Source: Enterovibrio coralii (GTDB lineage: Bacteria > Pseudomonadota > Gammaproteobacteria > Enterobacterales > Vibrionaceae). From it: 64,000 nucleotides of DNA. Positions 36,360 through 45,598 of the stretch are shown here, in pieces (position 1 is the stretch's first letter; the number at the start of each line of letters is the position of its first letter). The notes under the pieces were generated by a model. That model worked only from the letters and a program-made list of their open reading frames with translations, did no database searches and was not told the origin of the DNA. The position numbers were made by a program, and so were the translations under genes. The stretch lies in assembly GCF_001559595.1 (NCBI RefSeq), contig NZ_LNTY01000059.1:1-64000 (forward strand), given 5' to 3'.

Positions 36360-37124
36360 TTAGAATGCGCCCATCAATAGCTTAGCCCCGACGATAAATG
36401 TCAGAATTTCAAAGGCTATCTTAATCATTTTATTGCTGTATTTGTCGGCGAGATACGCGCCTAGGTACCCGCCAATCATTGAGCCAGCCAGTAGTGCTGG
36501 GATCCACGGCCAATAAATTTCGGCACCTGCGTAAGCAAGGGTGACAGCACCTAAGCCGTTCCAAAACAAACCGACACTCACCAGGGTTAAGGCGACGGCT
36601 TGTTTGTAATCAAGCCCGAACCATCTGACGAGAAACAGGGTCACGAAAAGGCCTGTCCCCGCTGTGAGTGATCCGTTGAGAAGCCCAATGGCACTAAGGC
36701 CAATACAACCTAGGACCATGCCCATGGTATCGCGGTGCTTAGGGCTGGACTCTTGTCCCAGAGACTTTCGCATGCGCGAGTAAACGCCCAAACCAATGAT
36801 AAAGGCGCCGAGCAAGGCTTCAGCGACAGGGCCGGGTACGAAAAGGATAAGGTTGGCACCACCGATAACACCGGCAGCACCCGCGAGTGTCACGTAAATC
36901 GTGAGTGCAGGGTCGAGGTTACCGCTTCGCCAGTGCTTGAGCGCAGCACCAAGGCCAAGCGCAACAGAGGCCACTTTGTGAGTAGCAAGGGCGACAGAGA
37001 ATGTCAGGCCGAGAAACAGCAAAAGAGGAAGCTGCAACAAACCTGCACCGCCACCGGCGAGAGAGGCAAAGGTGTTTGCGAGGAGCGAGCCAATAAACAG
37101 CCCCAAGGTTGAGAGAAAATCCAT
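36360..37124 (-). CDS. TauE/SafE family sulfite/anion exporter-like permease
   Basis: Inner membrane protein of 254 aa from the ATG at 37124, with about eight helices. LANTFASLAGGGAGLLQLPLLLF and GLLNGSLTAGTGLFVTLFLV are the two homologous family segments. The frame stays open upstream to 37205, but that extension runs into the metQ terminator, so the start must be downstream of it (37142 is the other option). Substrates in the family include sulfite, sulfoacetate and taurine products; none is assigned here. Confidence 0.85.
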   Translation of the reverse strand: MDFLSTLGLFIGSLLANTFASLAGGGAGLLQLPLLLFLGLTFSVALATHKVASVALGLGAALKHWRSGNLDPALTIYVTLAGAAGVIGGANLILFVPGPVAEALLGAFIIGLGVYSRMRKSLGQESSPKHRDTMGMVLGCIGLSAIGLLNGSLTAGTGLFVTLFLVRWFGLDYKQAVALTLVSVGLFWNGLGAVTLAYAGAEIYWPWIPALLAGSMIGGYLGAYLADKYSNKMIKIAFEILTFIVGAKLLMGAF

Positions 37125-37186
37125 ATTCGCTCTGAAATCCATTTTAAGTGCTGTGTTGATAACACGGGCGTTGCGGGAAGCCAAGA

Positions 37187-37213
37187 AAAAAGCCTGTGAG
37201 GTCACAGGCTTTT
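37187..37213 (-). terminator. Terminator after metQ
   Basis: AAAAGCCTGTGA and TCACAGGCTTTT form a 12-bp stem with T tract, 27 bp past the metQ stop. Confidence 0.9.
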
Positions 37214-37240
37214 CGAGGTTTTCGCAATAAAGGAGGCAGA

Positions 37241-38056
37241 TTACCAGCCTTTAACGATGCCGCCGTCAAACACTTCTGAAGCCGCGTTGTACACTTCGTC
37301 AGTTTGGTAAGCTTTCACGAACTGCTGTACGTTTTCTGCTTTCACGTTGTCAGTACGCGCAACAATCAGGTTCACGTATGGTGACTCTTTATCTTCAACA
37401 AAGATGCCGTCTTTTTCAGGGCTCAGGTTGATAGAGCTTGCGAACGTGTTGTTGATGATTGCCAGAGTTACGTCATCCAGAGAGCGTGGCAGTTGCGCCG
37501 CTTCCAGCTCAACGATATCCAGGTTTTTCGGGTTGCTGGTGATATCCAGAACCGTTGCACGCAGGCCTGCTTCATCTTTCACTTCAATCAGACCTTGCTT
37601 CTCAAGCAGCAACAGTGAGCGGCCTAGGTTTGTTGGGTCGTTAGGTACTGCGATTTGCGCGCCGTCTTCGATCTGGTCAACAGAGGTCACCTTGGTTGAG
37701 TAGCCCGCGATTGGGTAAACCAGCGTGTTACCTGCGATTTCAAACTTGTAACCACGGTCAGTGATTTGCTGATCCAGATAAGGTTTGTGTTGGAATGCGT
37801 TCGCGTCAATTGACCCTTCTTCCAAAGCCGCGTTTGGCGTAACGTAGTCAGAGAAGGTCACCAGCTCAACATCCAGGCCATACTTCTCTTTTGCAATCTT
37901 CGCTGCCACTTCCGCCACTTGTTCTTCAGCACCCGCGATAACACCGATTTTTACTTTGCTCAGATCAACAGTTTGTTCTTCTTTACCACAACCCGTTAGT
38001 GCCAGAGCAGAAGCAAGACCGACAACAGCAGCCACTTTCTTAAGAGTAAATTTCAT
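37241..38056 (-). CDS. metQ: Methionine ABC transporter substrate-binding lipoprotein MetQ
   Basis: NlpA-family lipoprotein of 271 aa that binds L- or D-methionine. The signal peptide ends in lipobox LTGC with Cys23 lipidated. Family segments include VKIGVIAGAEEQVAEVAA, NAFQHKPYLDQ, LVYPIAGYS and AVPNDPTNLGRSLLLLE, which line the methionine site. It is the last gene of metN-metI-metQ, 52 bp after metI, with a terminator behind. Confidence 0.96.
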   Translation of the reverse strand: MKFTLKKVAAVVGLASALALTGCGKEEQTVDLSKVKIGVIAGAEEQVAEVAAKIAKEKYGLDVELVTFSDYVTPNAALEEGSIDANAFQHKPYLDQQITDRGYKFEIAGNTLVYPIAGYSTKVTSVDQIEDGAQIAVPNDPTNLGRSLLLLEKQGLIEVKDEAGLRATVLDITSNPKNLDIVELEAAQLPRSLDDVTLAIINNTFASSINLSPEKDGIFVEDKESPYVNLIVARTDNVKAENVQQFVKAYQTDEVYNAASEVFDGGIVKGW

Positions 38057-38108
38057 AACGCATCTCCTTAAATTGAATAATCCATTTTGTTTGGGCTAGT
38101 GCCCTTAT

Positions 38109-38801
38109 TTATCTGTGGTCAACTCGCTTCACCAGGTAATCACCGGCAGATTGAATGAGCTGAACCAAAATCACGAGCATAACGATGGTGATCATCATGA
38201 CAGTGCCATCGAAGCGCTGATAACCGTAGCGAATACCAACGTCACCCAGACCGCCGCCGCCGACTGCACCCGCCATCGCGGAGTAACTCACCAGCGTAAT
38301 CAAGGTAATGGTCACACCGTTCAAAATACCTGGCAGTGCTTCTGGCAACAGGACTTTGCGGATGATTTGCAGTGGCGTTGCGCCCATTGATTGCGCAGCT
38401 TCCACTAGACCTGACGGCACTTCTAAAAGCGCACCTTCAACCAGACGCGCAATGAACGGAATCGCACCCACTGTCAGTGGCACAATAGCCGCTGCGGTAC
38501 CGATTGAGCTGCCCACAACCAAACGCGTGAACGGAATGATGGCAACCAGCAAAATGATGAATGGGATAGAGCGGCCAATGTTCACCACCGTACCCAGCAC
38601 TTTGTTCAGTGCTTTGTTTTCCAGCAGGCCACGTGGTTTGCTTAGGTGAAGCAGCACTCCCAGCGGGATACCGAACAAAAAGCCAATGGCACCTGACACG
38701 AACACCATGGTGAGGGTCTGGCCTAGGGCTTCAATGAGAAGATTTACCAGACGTTCGTTCTCGACGAACCAGCCTGAAATGCTTGCGATATTAAGCGACA
38801 T
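38109..38801 (-). CDS. metI: Methionine ABC transporter permease MetI
   Basis: Permease of 230 aa with five helices. The BPD-type EAA loop reads EAAQSMGATPLQIIRKVLLPEALPG (residues about 133-157), the contact with MetN. GRSIPFIILL and YSAMAGAVGGGGLGDVGIRYGYQR are MetI-specific. It overlaps metN by 11 bp, indicating coupled translation. Confidence 0.96.
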   Translation of the reverse strand: MSLNIASISGWFVENERLVNLLIEALGQTLTMVFVSGAIGFLFGIPLGVLLHLSKPRGLLENKALNKVLGTVVNIGRSIPFIILLVAIIPFTRLVVGSSIGTAAAIVPLTVGAIPFIARLVEGALLEVPSGLVEAAQSMGATPLQIIRKVLLPEALPGILNGVTITLITLVSYSAMAGAVGGGGLGDVGIRYGYQRFDGTVMMITIVMLVILVQLIQSAGDYLVKRVDHR

Positions 38802-39825
38802 AGCCCAGCACCTCGATATTGATATTGTGTTCCTTCAAATACGCCAACGATTGATTCACATCGTTTTCTTCACCGAAAAATTCCGCCAACATCAGGCCGA
38901 ATTTCACGCCACCGGCGTAGTCCATGTCTGCACTTAAGATGCTGACATCAATATTGAATTTGCGAGATACCTGACTGACCAAAGGTGCATCCACGCTTGC
39001 GCCTGTAAATTCAAGGCGAACCAGTGGCGGCAATTTACCTTGGCTTTCGCTTTGCAAACGCTCCGCGTATTCCTGAGGAATGGTCAGATTCAGTGTTGAG
39101 CGAATAAAGGTGCGCGCGAGTTCTGTTTTCGGGTGCGCAAAAATGTCGCCAACTGGACCGTTTTCTAGCAGTTCACCACCGCCAATGATCGCCACTTCAT
39201 GACAAATGCGCTTCACTACATCCATCTCATGGGTGATGAGCAGGATAGTCAGGCCTAGCTTTTGGTTGATGGTCTGCAAAAGGTTCAAAATAGAGTGGGT
39301 CGTTGCAGGGTCCAATGCGCTGGTGGCTTCGTCACACAGCAAGACTTTAGGATCGCTTGCCAGAGCACGTGCAATTGCAACACGCTGCTTTTGGCCGCCA
39401 CTCAAGTTTGATGGATAGCTCTGCTGCTTGTCGCTAAGGCCAACAAGGTCCAGTAGCTCAGTCACTTTCTCGTTGATGTGTTCTTGGCTTTTGCCTGCCA
39501 GTTCGAGTGGCAGCGCAATGTTGTCAAACACAGTGCGAGAAGACAGCAGGTTGAAGTGTTGGAAAATCATGCCGATTTTCTGACGCTCTTTGGTCAGTTC
39601 AGCATCGTTCAGCGAAGTGAGTTCAACACCATCGACGGTGACAGTTCCGCTGGTTGGGCGTTCGAGAAGGTTAACGATACGGATCAGTGTGCTTTTACCC
39701 GCACCTGATGCACCGATGACACCAAAAATCCTGCCCTGAGGAATGTGAAGGTTAATATCACGCAGGGCATGGATGGTTTGCGTGCCCTGTTTGAACTCCT
39801 TATTAACCTGTTTTATTTCGATCAT
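38791..39825 (-). CDS. metN: Methionine ABC transporter ATP-binding protein MetN
   Basis: ATPase of the methionine importer, 344 aa. Walker A GASGAGKST, signature LSGGQKQRVAIARAL, Walker B VLLCDEATSALDP and H-loop LLITHEMDVV. The C-terminal NIL domain (about 265-344) binds methionine and mediates trans-inhibition in E. coli; it is complete here. First gene of metNIQ, behind MetJ boxes and a strong promoter. Confidence 0.97.
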   Translation of the reverse strand: MIEIKQVNKEFKQGTQTIHALRDINLHIPQGRIFGVIGASGAGKSTLIRIVNLLERPTSGTVTVDGVELTSLNDAELTKERQKIGMIFQHFNLLSSRTVFDNIALPLELAGKSQEHINEKVTELLDLVGLSDKQQSYPSNLSGGQKQRVAIARALASDPKVLLCDEATSALDPATTHSILNLLQTINQKLGLTILLITHEMDVVKRICHEVAIIGGGELLENGPVGDIFAHPKTELARTFIRSTLNLTIPQEYAERLQSESQGKLPPLVRLEFTGASVDAPLVSQVSRKFNIDVSILSADMDYAGGVKFGLMLAEFFGEENDVNQSLAYLKEHNINIEVLGYVA

Positions 39826-39908
39826 ACGCCTTCCTGGACAAAATCGTGTTAAATAAACGTTAAAATGCTAGCGATATTCTTTGCTTTTGTTTTGCATCTT
39901 GGAATTTG

Positions 39909-39937
39909 ATGCTATTTATTGTCGTGAGCTAAGTCAA
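39909..39937 (-). promoter_or_regulatory. Promoter of metNIQ
   Basis: On the minus strand TTGACT (39932-39937), a 17-nt spacer and TAGCAT (39909-39914), with the met boxes 9 bp upstream. Confidence 0.75.
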
Positions 39938-39946
39938 TAGATATTT

Positions 39947-39970
39947 TTACGGCTAGACGTCTAAACGTAT
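39947..39970 (-). promoter_or_regulatory. MetJ operator of metNIQ
   Basis: Three abutting 8-bp boxes on the minus strand: ATACGTTT, AGACGTCT (perfect) and AGCCGTAA (weak). This matches the layout upstream of metT. Confidence 0.88.
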
Positions 39971-40187
39971 ATTTGAAATTTGGGAAGCCAGCAGAAGGGG
40001 CGATAGGACGGGCTTTGTGACGACGAACACCTTGTGTCGTGATAGATACAAATACCTAATCCTTGTGACTATGTAACCTCTTTTTTGCCCTTCACACTAT
40101 TGGTTGCCGCTTTTTTGTACTAGCCCACGATGGCACGCGTTTTCATGGACTACGGTTTGGGTTTGCTTTCGCAGTTTGAGCCGTAAT

Positions 40188-40553
40188 GTGAGCCGATCTT
40201 TTCAGCGAGTAATGTTGCTTGCGAGTGCCCTCAGCTGGGTGCTCGTGTCGTTGATGCCGGTGATCAATGCTCACGGTGCTAACGCTGGAGTGTGGGAAAG
40301 GCTCTGCACATTGCATGGATTCAAATTCGTGCAAGTGGAGGGGAGTGACGCCGCTTCCCATAAAGAAACAACGCATGGAAAACCCTGTCCTTTCAGCCAC
40401 TTCTCTAACTGCCACCAATTAGCGTTATCAACCAGCGAAAGCCATACATGGGTGAGGTATGTCGGAAACCCGGATTACGTCTTTTACACCCCACGACTAA
40501 AGTTTGAATCTCCCAACGCCAGAGCCCCGCCTTTCATGCTGTTTTCTGCTTAA
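40188..40553 (+). CDS. DUF2946-like exported protein
   Basis: Protein of about 121 aa from a GTG at 40188 (ATG 40212 is another option; the frame is open further upstream without family sequence). A hydrophobic signal (MLLASALSWVLVSLMPVINA) precedes WERLCTLHGFKFVQV and KPCPFSHFSNCHQ, which fit the DUF2946 pattern of a Cys in LCT and a CP(F/H)C-like motif. DUF2946 genes often lie by copper or siderophore TonB genes. The PepSY membrane gene follows 100 bp downstream. Function unknown. Confidence 0.6.
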   Translation: MSRSFQRVMLLASALSWVLVSLMPVINAHGANAGVWERLCTLHGFKFVQVEGSDAASHKETTHGKPCPFSHFSNCHQLALSTSESHTWVRYVGNPDYVFYTPRLKFESPNARAPPFMLFSA

Positions 40554-40653
40554 AAACAACCCTCTTCGATGAAATTGCATCATCTCCTTTGACGCTTTTC
40601 ATCGTCAAATTTGCACTGCTTGCGGTGTGATTGTTTATGAGAAAGGAAGATCA

Positions 40654-42030
40654 ATGAAAGAGCTTAACAAGGCGTCTGCAACGGGCGTCGATAAGGCGCG
40701 CTACTTTACTGCTTGGCGTTGGCATTTTTACGCCGGCTTGTTTGTTATCCCCTTCATGCTAATGCTGAGCATAACGGGGCTTATCATGTTGTTTGATAAA
40801 GAAATTGAATCTGCGCGTTATGCTGATTTGCTCACCGTTGACGTGCTGGACGAAAAAGCGACGCCGTCACAGCAACTCAACGCGGTAAAACTCGCAGCCC
40901 CAGATGCTGTCATCACCCAATATATCCCTCCAAGAGGCGAAGGCGCACCGAGCCGATTCTCTGTTCGATTCACTGACGAAACTACACGGTTCTTGCTGGT
41001 GAATCCCTACACGGCAGAGGTACTCGGGCAGATAGACCGAAGTGACAGTTGGTATGAGCTTGCCAACGACATTCATGGCACCTTATTGATTGGCGATGTG
41101 GGGGATTACCTGATTGAAATCGCAGCCAGCTTTGCCATTTTGCTTCTCGTCTCTGGCATCTATATGTGGTGGCCGCGAGATGCACAAAGCCGTGCTGGTT
41201 TTTTGAAGATCAGAATGGGCAGTGGGTCTCGAATCTTGATGCGGGATTTACATGCAAATCTTGGCGGGATCTTTTCTATCGTGCTGCTGTTTTTTGTTGT
41301 CTCTGGCCTTGCATGGGCAGGCATTTGGGGTGGAAAGCTGGTGCAACCGTGGGGAAGCTTTCCAGCGGAACGTTCTAAAAATATCCCTCAATCGACAGTC
41401 ATCCATAAAGATCTCAATCATGGCTCAGAGGAAGAAATGCCATGGAACTTGGAGCTGGTGTCAGTACCTATGTCAGGAGTTAAAGGCGGACAGGTTGATA
41501 TAGATGACATGGTGCAACTGGCTGAAAGTAAGGGCTTTACCCACTACAAGCTTCGGTTTCCTGAATCAGAAACGGGCGTGTTCACCTTGTCCGCCAACAC
41601 TATGAGTGGCGATATCTCCAACCCTACGCAAGACAGAACGACACATGTTGACCAATACAGTGGTGACATCCTCGCAGACATTCGGTTCGCCGATTACAAC
41701 CTGCTCGCAAAGTCGATGGCGGCGGGAATTGCGCTTCATAAAGGCGGAATCAGCATCATCAATAAGGTGCTGAACGTAGTTTTCTGTGCCGTCTTTATTC
41801 TTGTTTCTATCACTGGGGGATTGATGTGGTGGAAACGACGCCCGAAAGGCGCGGCAAGGTTGGTTGCACCGCCAATACCTGCGCCAAAAGGGCTATGGGC
41901 AGTCGGTTTGCTTACCTTGTTGACCATCTGTGTGCTGTTCCCTTTGGCGGGGGGGACGGTGATCGCGATAGTGAGCATTGATTGGCTCATCTTTCGTAAC
42001 GTCGATGTTATCAAGCAAGCAATAAACTAA
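40654..42030 (+). CDS. PepSY-associated transmembrane protein (PiuB-like)
   Basis: Inner membrane protein of 458 aa. TM1 (FYAGLFVIPFMLMLSITGLIM) is followed by PepSY-type periplasmic regions, TM2 near residues 165-185 ending in SGIYMWWPR, TM3 with DLHANLGGIFSIVLLFFVVSGL, and TM4 ending in SITGGLMWWKRRPKG. The W-rich helix ends and His residues (WRWHFYAG, NDIHGTLL, DLHANLGG) resemble PepSY_TM iron-uptake proteins proposed to reduce siderophore iron. AAAGGAAG lies 4 nt before the ATG at 40654. A role in iron or copper metabolism is inferred. Confidence 0.85.
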   Translation: MKELNKASATGVDKARYFTAWRWHFYAGLFVIPFMLMLSITGLIMLFDKEIESARYADLLTVDVLDEKATPSQQLNAVKLAAPDAVITQYIPPRGEGAPSRFSVRFTDETTRFLLVNPYTAEVLGQIDRSDSWYELANDIHGTLLIGDVGDYLIEIAASFAILLLVSGIYMWWPRDAQSRAGFLKIRMGSGSRILMRDLHANLGGIFSIVLLFFVVSGLAWAGIWGGKLVQPWGSFPAERSKNIPQSTVIHKDLNHGSEEEMPWNLELVSVPMSGVKGGQVDIDDMVQLAESKGFTHYKLRFPESETGVFTLSANTMSGDISNPTQDRTTHVDQYSGDILADIRFADYNLLAKSMAAGIALHKGGISIINKVLNVVFCAVFILVSITGGLMWWKRRPKGAARLVAPPIPAPKGLWAVGLLTLLTICVLFPLAGGTVIAIVSIDWLIFRNVDVIKQAIN

Positions 42031-42038
42031 ATCGAATC

Positions 42039-42061
42039 AGCCCCGTTAAGGGGCTTTTTTA
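42039..42061 (+). terminator. Terminator after the PepSY gene
   Basis: AGCCCC and GGGGCT around a short loop, followed by six T. Confidence 0.88.
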
Positions 42062-42349
42062 TGGAGGGCGAATACACAACGCATCCTTGGTAGCACGGCG
42101 TTATTAAGCCACAGAGGCTCATATCTATCAGGTGCTTAAAGAATGCTCGCTTATTGTTTGACCAACTTCAAACAACCCAGTGTTGTGACTATTGGCACAC
42201 CCTCAAAATGAGTAAAGTGTTTGAAACATCTTATTAACTAATTTGGTTGATAAGAATAACAAGGCGAATTAACGCAGTACCTGTTCTTATCGATACACCC
42301 TTTTGTGCTGCTGTCATTTTGGCCGAACCCAAGCAAGGAGACCGAACTC
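42062..42349. other. Intergenic region before the TRAP operon
   Basis: No gene or RNA could be supported. It should hold the promoter of the TRAP transporter operon, but no convincing sigma70 or sigma54 site was recognised. Confidence 0.4.
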
Positions 42350-43458
42350 ATGTTGAAACGTCGTTCTTTTCTCGCAGCAACAACCGTCGCACTCGGCGTT
42401 CTGTTGTCTGGTTGTGGGGAGCAGAAACAAGAAGCCGCTGCAGAAGCAAAGCCGGCTGAGCAAGAAAAAATCGAATGGAAAATGGTCACTACGTGGCCGA
42501 AGAACTTCCCAGGTTTAGGCACGGGTGCCAACAATCTTGCTGAGCTGATCACCGACATGAGTGATGGTCGCTTGGAAGTGAAAGTGTACGGTGCAGGCGA
42601 GCTGGTGGGTGCGCTGGACGTGTTTGACGCAGTGTCTCGCGGTACGGCTGAAATGGGCCATGGCGCAGGTTATTACTGGAAAGGTAAAGCACCAGCAGGC
42701 CAATTCTTTGCGGCAGTGCCGTTTGGTCTGACAGCGCAAGAAATGAATGGCTGGATCTACAACGGTGGTGGTCTCGAGCTGTGGGCAGAAGCCTACGAAC
42801 CTTTCGGTATTATCCCGATGCCTGCGGGTAACACGGGTGTCCAAATGGGTGGTTGGTTTAACAAAGAAATCAACAGCATCCAAGACTTGGAAGGCCTGAA
42901 AATGCGTATCCCGGGTCTGGGTGGTGAAGTGCTGAAACGTGCTGGTGGTACACCCGTTCTGTTGCCGGGTGGCGAAATCTTCCCATCACTGCAATCGGGC
43001 GCGATTGATGCGACGGAATGGGTAGGCCCATACAACGACTTGGCGTTTGGTCTGCACAAAGCGGCGAAATACTACTACTACCCAGGTTGCACGAGCCAGG
43101 TACAACGCTGGAAGCGCTGATCAACAAAGAAGCGTTCGACAAGTTGCCGAAAGATCTGCAAGCCATTGTGCTGGCAGCCACCCGCGTTGCGAACGCCGAC
43201 ATGCTGGCGGAATACACTGCACGTAACAACGCGGCATTGGAGAGCTTGATCAACGAACATAACGTTGAACTTCGCCCATATCCAAAACAAGTGCTGACCG
43301 AGCTGCAAACACTGGCTGACGAAGTGGTTGCAGAGCAAGCGGAAGTGGATGCGATCAGTAAGAAAGTCTACGACTCTTACAAATCGTTCCGTGACCAAGC
43401 GGTTGATTGGCATGCAATCTCTGAGCAAGCCATGCTGAATGCACGTAACCCACAATAA
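42350..43458 (+). pseudogene. dctP: TRAP transporter substrate-binding protein DctP/TakP-type (frameshifted)
   Basis: Periplasmic receptor, about 369 aa after repair. The N-terminus has a Tat-like RRSFLAATT and a lipobox LLSGC. The TakP-like segment KMVTTWPKNFPGLGTGAN and the substrate block MRIPGLGGEVLKRAGGTPV suggest 2-oxo acids or another monocarboxylate. One G is missing near 43087: CCA GGT TGG CAC GAG restores YYPGWHEPGTTLEALINKEAF. Halves are 42350-43120 and 43018-43458. AGGAG lies 9 nt before the ATG. Confidence 0.9.
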
Positions 43459-43537
43459 TTGCTTTACCTCGGGGAGTGACGATTGTCCTCCCCCAATTTG
43501 CTTTTCCCTTTTCGCCCAATGCAGTTAGAGCAGTCGT

Positions 43538-44104
43538 ATGGATACCGCATCTCCTTTTCTTATTGCCCTGATTCGAGGCATAAATCGATTCAGTGACTGG
43601 ACGGGACGTTTTGTTTCTTGGTTCGTGTTGGCCATTGTGCTGATCACCTTTGTTGTGGTGGTTATGCGCTATGTGTTCAATACGGGCTCTGTCTTCATGC
43701 AAGAGTCCATTCTTTATTTTCACAATTACGTCATTATGTTGGGTGCTGCCTATGCCTTGCTAAAAGGCGCGCATGTTCGGGTAGACATCTTTTATCGACC
43801 AGCCTCCGAAAAGAAAAAAGCCTGGGTCGACCTTTTTGGCTTCGTCTTTCTTCTTGTACCGACTTGTGCCTTTATTTTCTATATCGCTTGGGACTATGTC
43901 GCTGCTTCGTGGTCCATCATGGAAGGATCACAAGAAGCCGGTGGGGTGGACGCGCGATACATTTTTAAAACCAGCATCCTGTTGATGCCGGCGTTGGTGT
44001 TGTTGCAAGGATTCGCGGAAGCACTGAAGGCGATTCTGACGCTGACAGGTCATCAAGACTTGGCGAAACAATTGGAAGATCACGATGAGGAGCACGCCCT
44101 ATGA
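43538..44104 (+). CDS. dctQ: TRAP transporter small permease DctQ
   Basis: Membrane protein of 188 aa with four helices. FVVVVMRYVFNTGSVFMQES and LGAAYALLKGAHVRVDIFY are the DctQ family signatures. It lies 79 bp after the receptor gene and overlaps dctM by ATGA, as in typical dctPQM operons. Confidence 0.93.
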   Translation: MDTASPFLIALIRGINRFSDWTGRFVSWFVLAIVLITFVVVVMRYVFNTGSVFMQESILYFHNYVIMLGAAYALLKGAHVRVDIFYRPASEKKKAWVDLFGFVFLLVPTCAFIFYIAWDYVAASWSIMEGSQEAGGVDARYIFKTSILLMPALVLLQGFAEALKAILTLTGHQDLAKQLEDHDEEHAL

Positions 44105-45480
44105 CCGAGTTCCTCGCGCTGTTTCTTTTCTTGTTCACCTTTGGCGTACTTCTTGTCGGTTACCCTGTTGCCTTCTCACTGGGCGGCTCAGCCTTGTTGT
44201 TTGCCTTCATCGGCTCAGCGACAGGCGCGTTTGATCCGGCCTTCTTAGAAGCTATTCCAAACCGTATTTCTGGCACGCTCTCGAATGAATTGCTGGTAGC
44301 AATACCCCTGTTTGTCTTTATGGGAGTGATGCTGGAAAAATCCAGAATCGCAGAGGACTTGCTCGATACTATGGGGCAAGTGTTTGGTGGCCTTGCGGGT
44401 GGTCTTGGCATTTCCGTGACTATCGTCGGTATGTTGCTCGCAGCCAGTACCGGTATTGTCGGCGCAACTGTTGTGACCATGGGGTTGCTGTCACTGCCTT
44501 CCATGATGAAACGAGGATATTGTCCACGTATCGCAACAGGTACCATCTGTGCATCGGGTACCTTGGGGCAAATTATTCCGCCATCCATTGTGTTGGTTCT
44601 GCTGGGGGACGTTATTTCCGCGGCCTACCAACAAGCACAGCTTGATCAAGGGATTTACTCGCCAGACAGCGTCACTGTCGGTGATTTGTTCCTTGGTGCT
44701 TTGATTCCGGGCTTCGTGTTAGTCGGTCTTTATATCGTTTACATCATTGCAGTATCCCTTCTTCAACCTTACCGTGTTCCGCCAATTCCTGAAGAGGAAA
44801 GAAAGGTCAGCAAAGAACTGCTGATGCAGGTTGTCACCGTCTTGATTCCGCCAGTGCTGCTTATTGTGCTGGTGTTGGGCTCTATCCTTACTGGGGTTGC
44901 CACACCAACGGAAGCCGCTTCGGTGGGTTCTGTGGGAGCCATCATTTTGGCACTCAGCAAGAGAATGTTTAGCTTCACTATGCTGAAAGAAGTGATGCGT
45001 ACAACCACCGAAGTGACGGCGATGGTCTTTATGATCTTGATAGGCGCATCGCTGTTTGCTTTGGTCTTCCGTGGCTTTGGTGGCGACGATATTGTCCGTG
45101 ACTTTTTGACGAGTCTGCCGGGCGGGGTGTTTGGCGCAATGCTTCTGGTGATGTTGGTGCTATTCCTGCTGGGCTTCTTCCTCGACTTCATTGAAATCAC
45201 CTTTGTAGTGATCCCGATAGTCGCGCCAATCTTGCTGACCATGGGGGTTGATCCTGTATGGCTGGGGATCATGATAGCCCTCAACCTGCAGACTTCCTTC
45301 CTGACGCCACCGTTTGGCTTCTCACTGTTTTATTTGAGGGGTGTTGCGCCGGACTCGATCTCAACCATGAAGATATATCGAGGCGTCATGCCGTTTATTG
45401 CCATTCAGCTTTTGGTATTGGCATTGTTAGCTTATTGGCCTGCAATGGCGACGTGGTTACCAGATATTGTTTACGGTTAA
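44101..45480 (+). CDS. dctM: TRAP transporter large permease DctM
   Basis: Sodium-coupled permease of 459 aa with about twelve helices. Family motifs are PLFVFMGVMLEKSRIAEDL, GILVGATVVTMGLLSLPSM-like GIVGATVVTMGLLSLPSM, GTICASGTLGQIIPPSIVL and NLQTSFLTPPFGFSLFYLRG. The last of these marks the C-terminal repeat. The stop is followed within 10 bp by a strong terminator. Confidence 0.95.
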   Translation: MTEFLALFLFLFTFGVLLVGYPVAFSLGGSALLFAFIGSATGAFDPAFLEAIPNRISGTLSNELLVAIPLFVFMGVMLEKSRIAEDLLDTMGQVFGGLAGGLGISVTIVGMLLAASTGIVGATVVTMGLLSLPSMMKRGYCPRIATGTICASGTLGQIIPPSIVLVLLGDVISAAYQQAQLDQGIYSPDSVTVGDLFLGALIPGFVLVGLYIVYIIAVSLLQPYRVPPIPEEERKVSKELLMQVVTVLIPPVLLIVLVLGSILTGVATPTEAASVGSVGAIILALSKRMFSFTMLKEVMRTTTEVTAMVFMILIGASLFALVFRGFGGDDIVRDFLTSLPGGVFGAMLLVMLVLFLLGFFLDFIEITFVVIPIVAPILLTMGVDPVWLGIMIALNLQTSFLTPPFGFSLFYLRGVAPDSISTMKIYRGVMPFIAIQLLVLALLAYWPAMATWLPDIVYG

Positions 45481-45489
45481 AATCAATTC

Positions 45490-45520
45490 AAAAGCCTCCA
45501 GATTTGGAGGCTTTTTTTTT
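45490..45520 (+). terminator. Terminator of the TRAP operon
   Basis: AAAAGCCTCCA and TGGAGGCTTTT form an 11-bp stem followed by a nine-T run. Confidence 0.93.
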
Positions 45521-45598
45521 GCCTATTTTATTGCTTGACGAAAGTCGGGACTCAGCATCTACTAGGCCACTTTTTGTTTGCTTCAGTCCGGAGTTTAA

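Noticed and set aside
37125..37205. N-terminal extension of the TauE-like gene
   Set aside because: It would run through the metQ intrinsic terminator, so the transcript start must be downstream of it.
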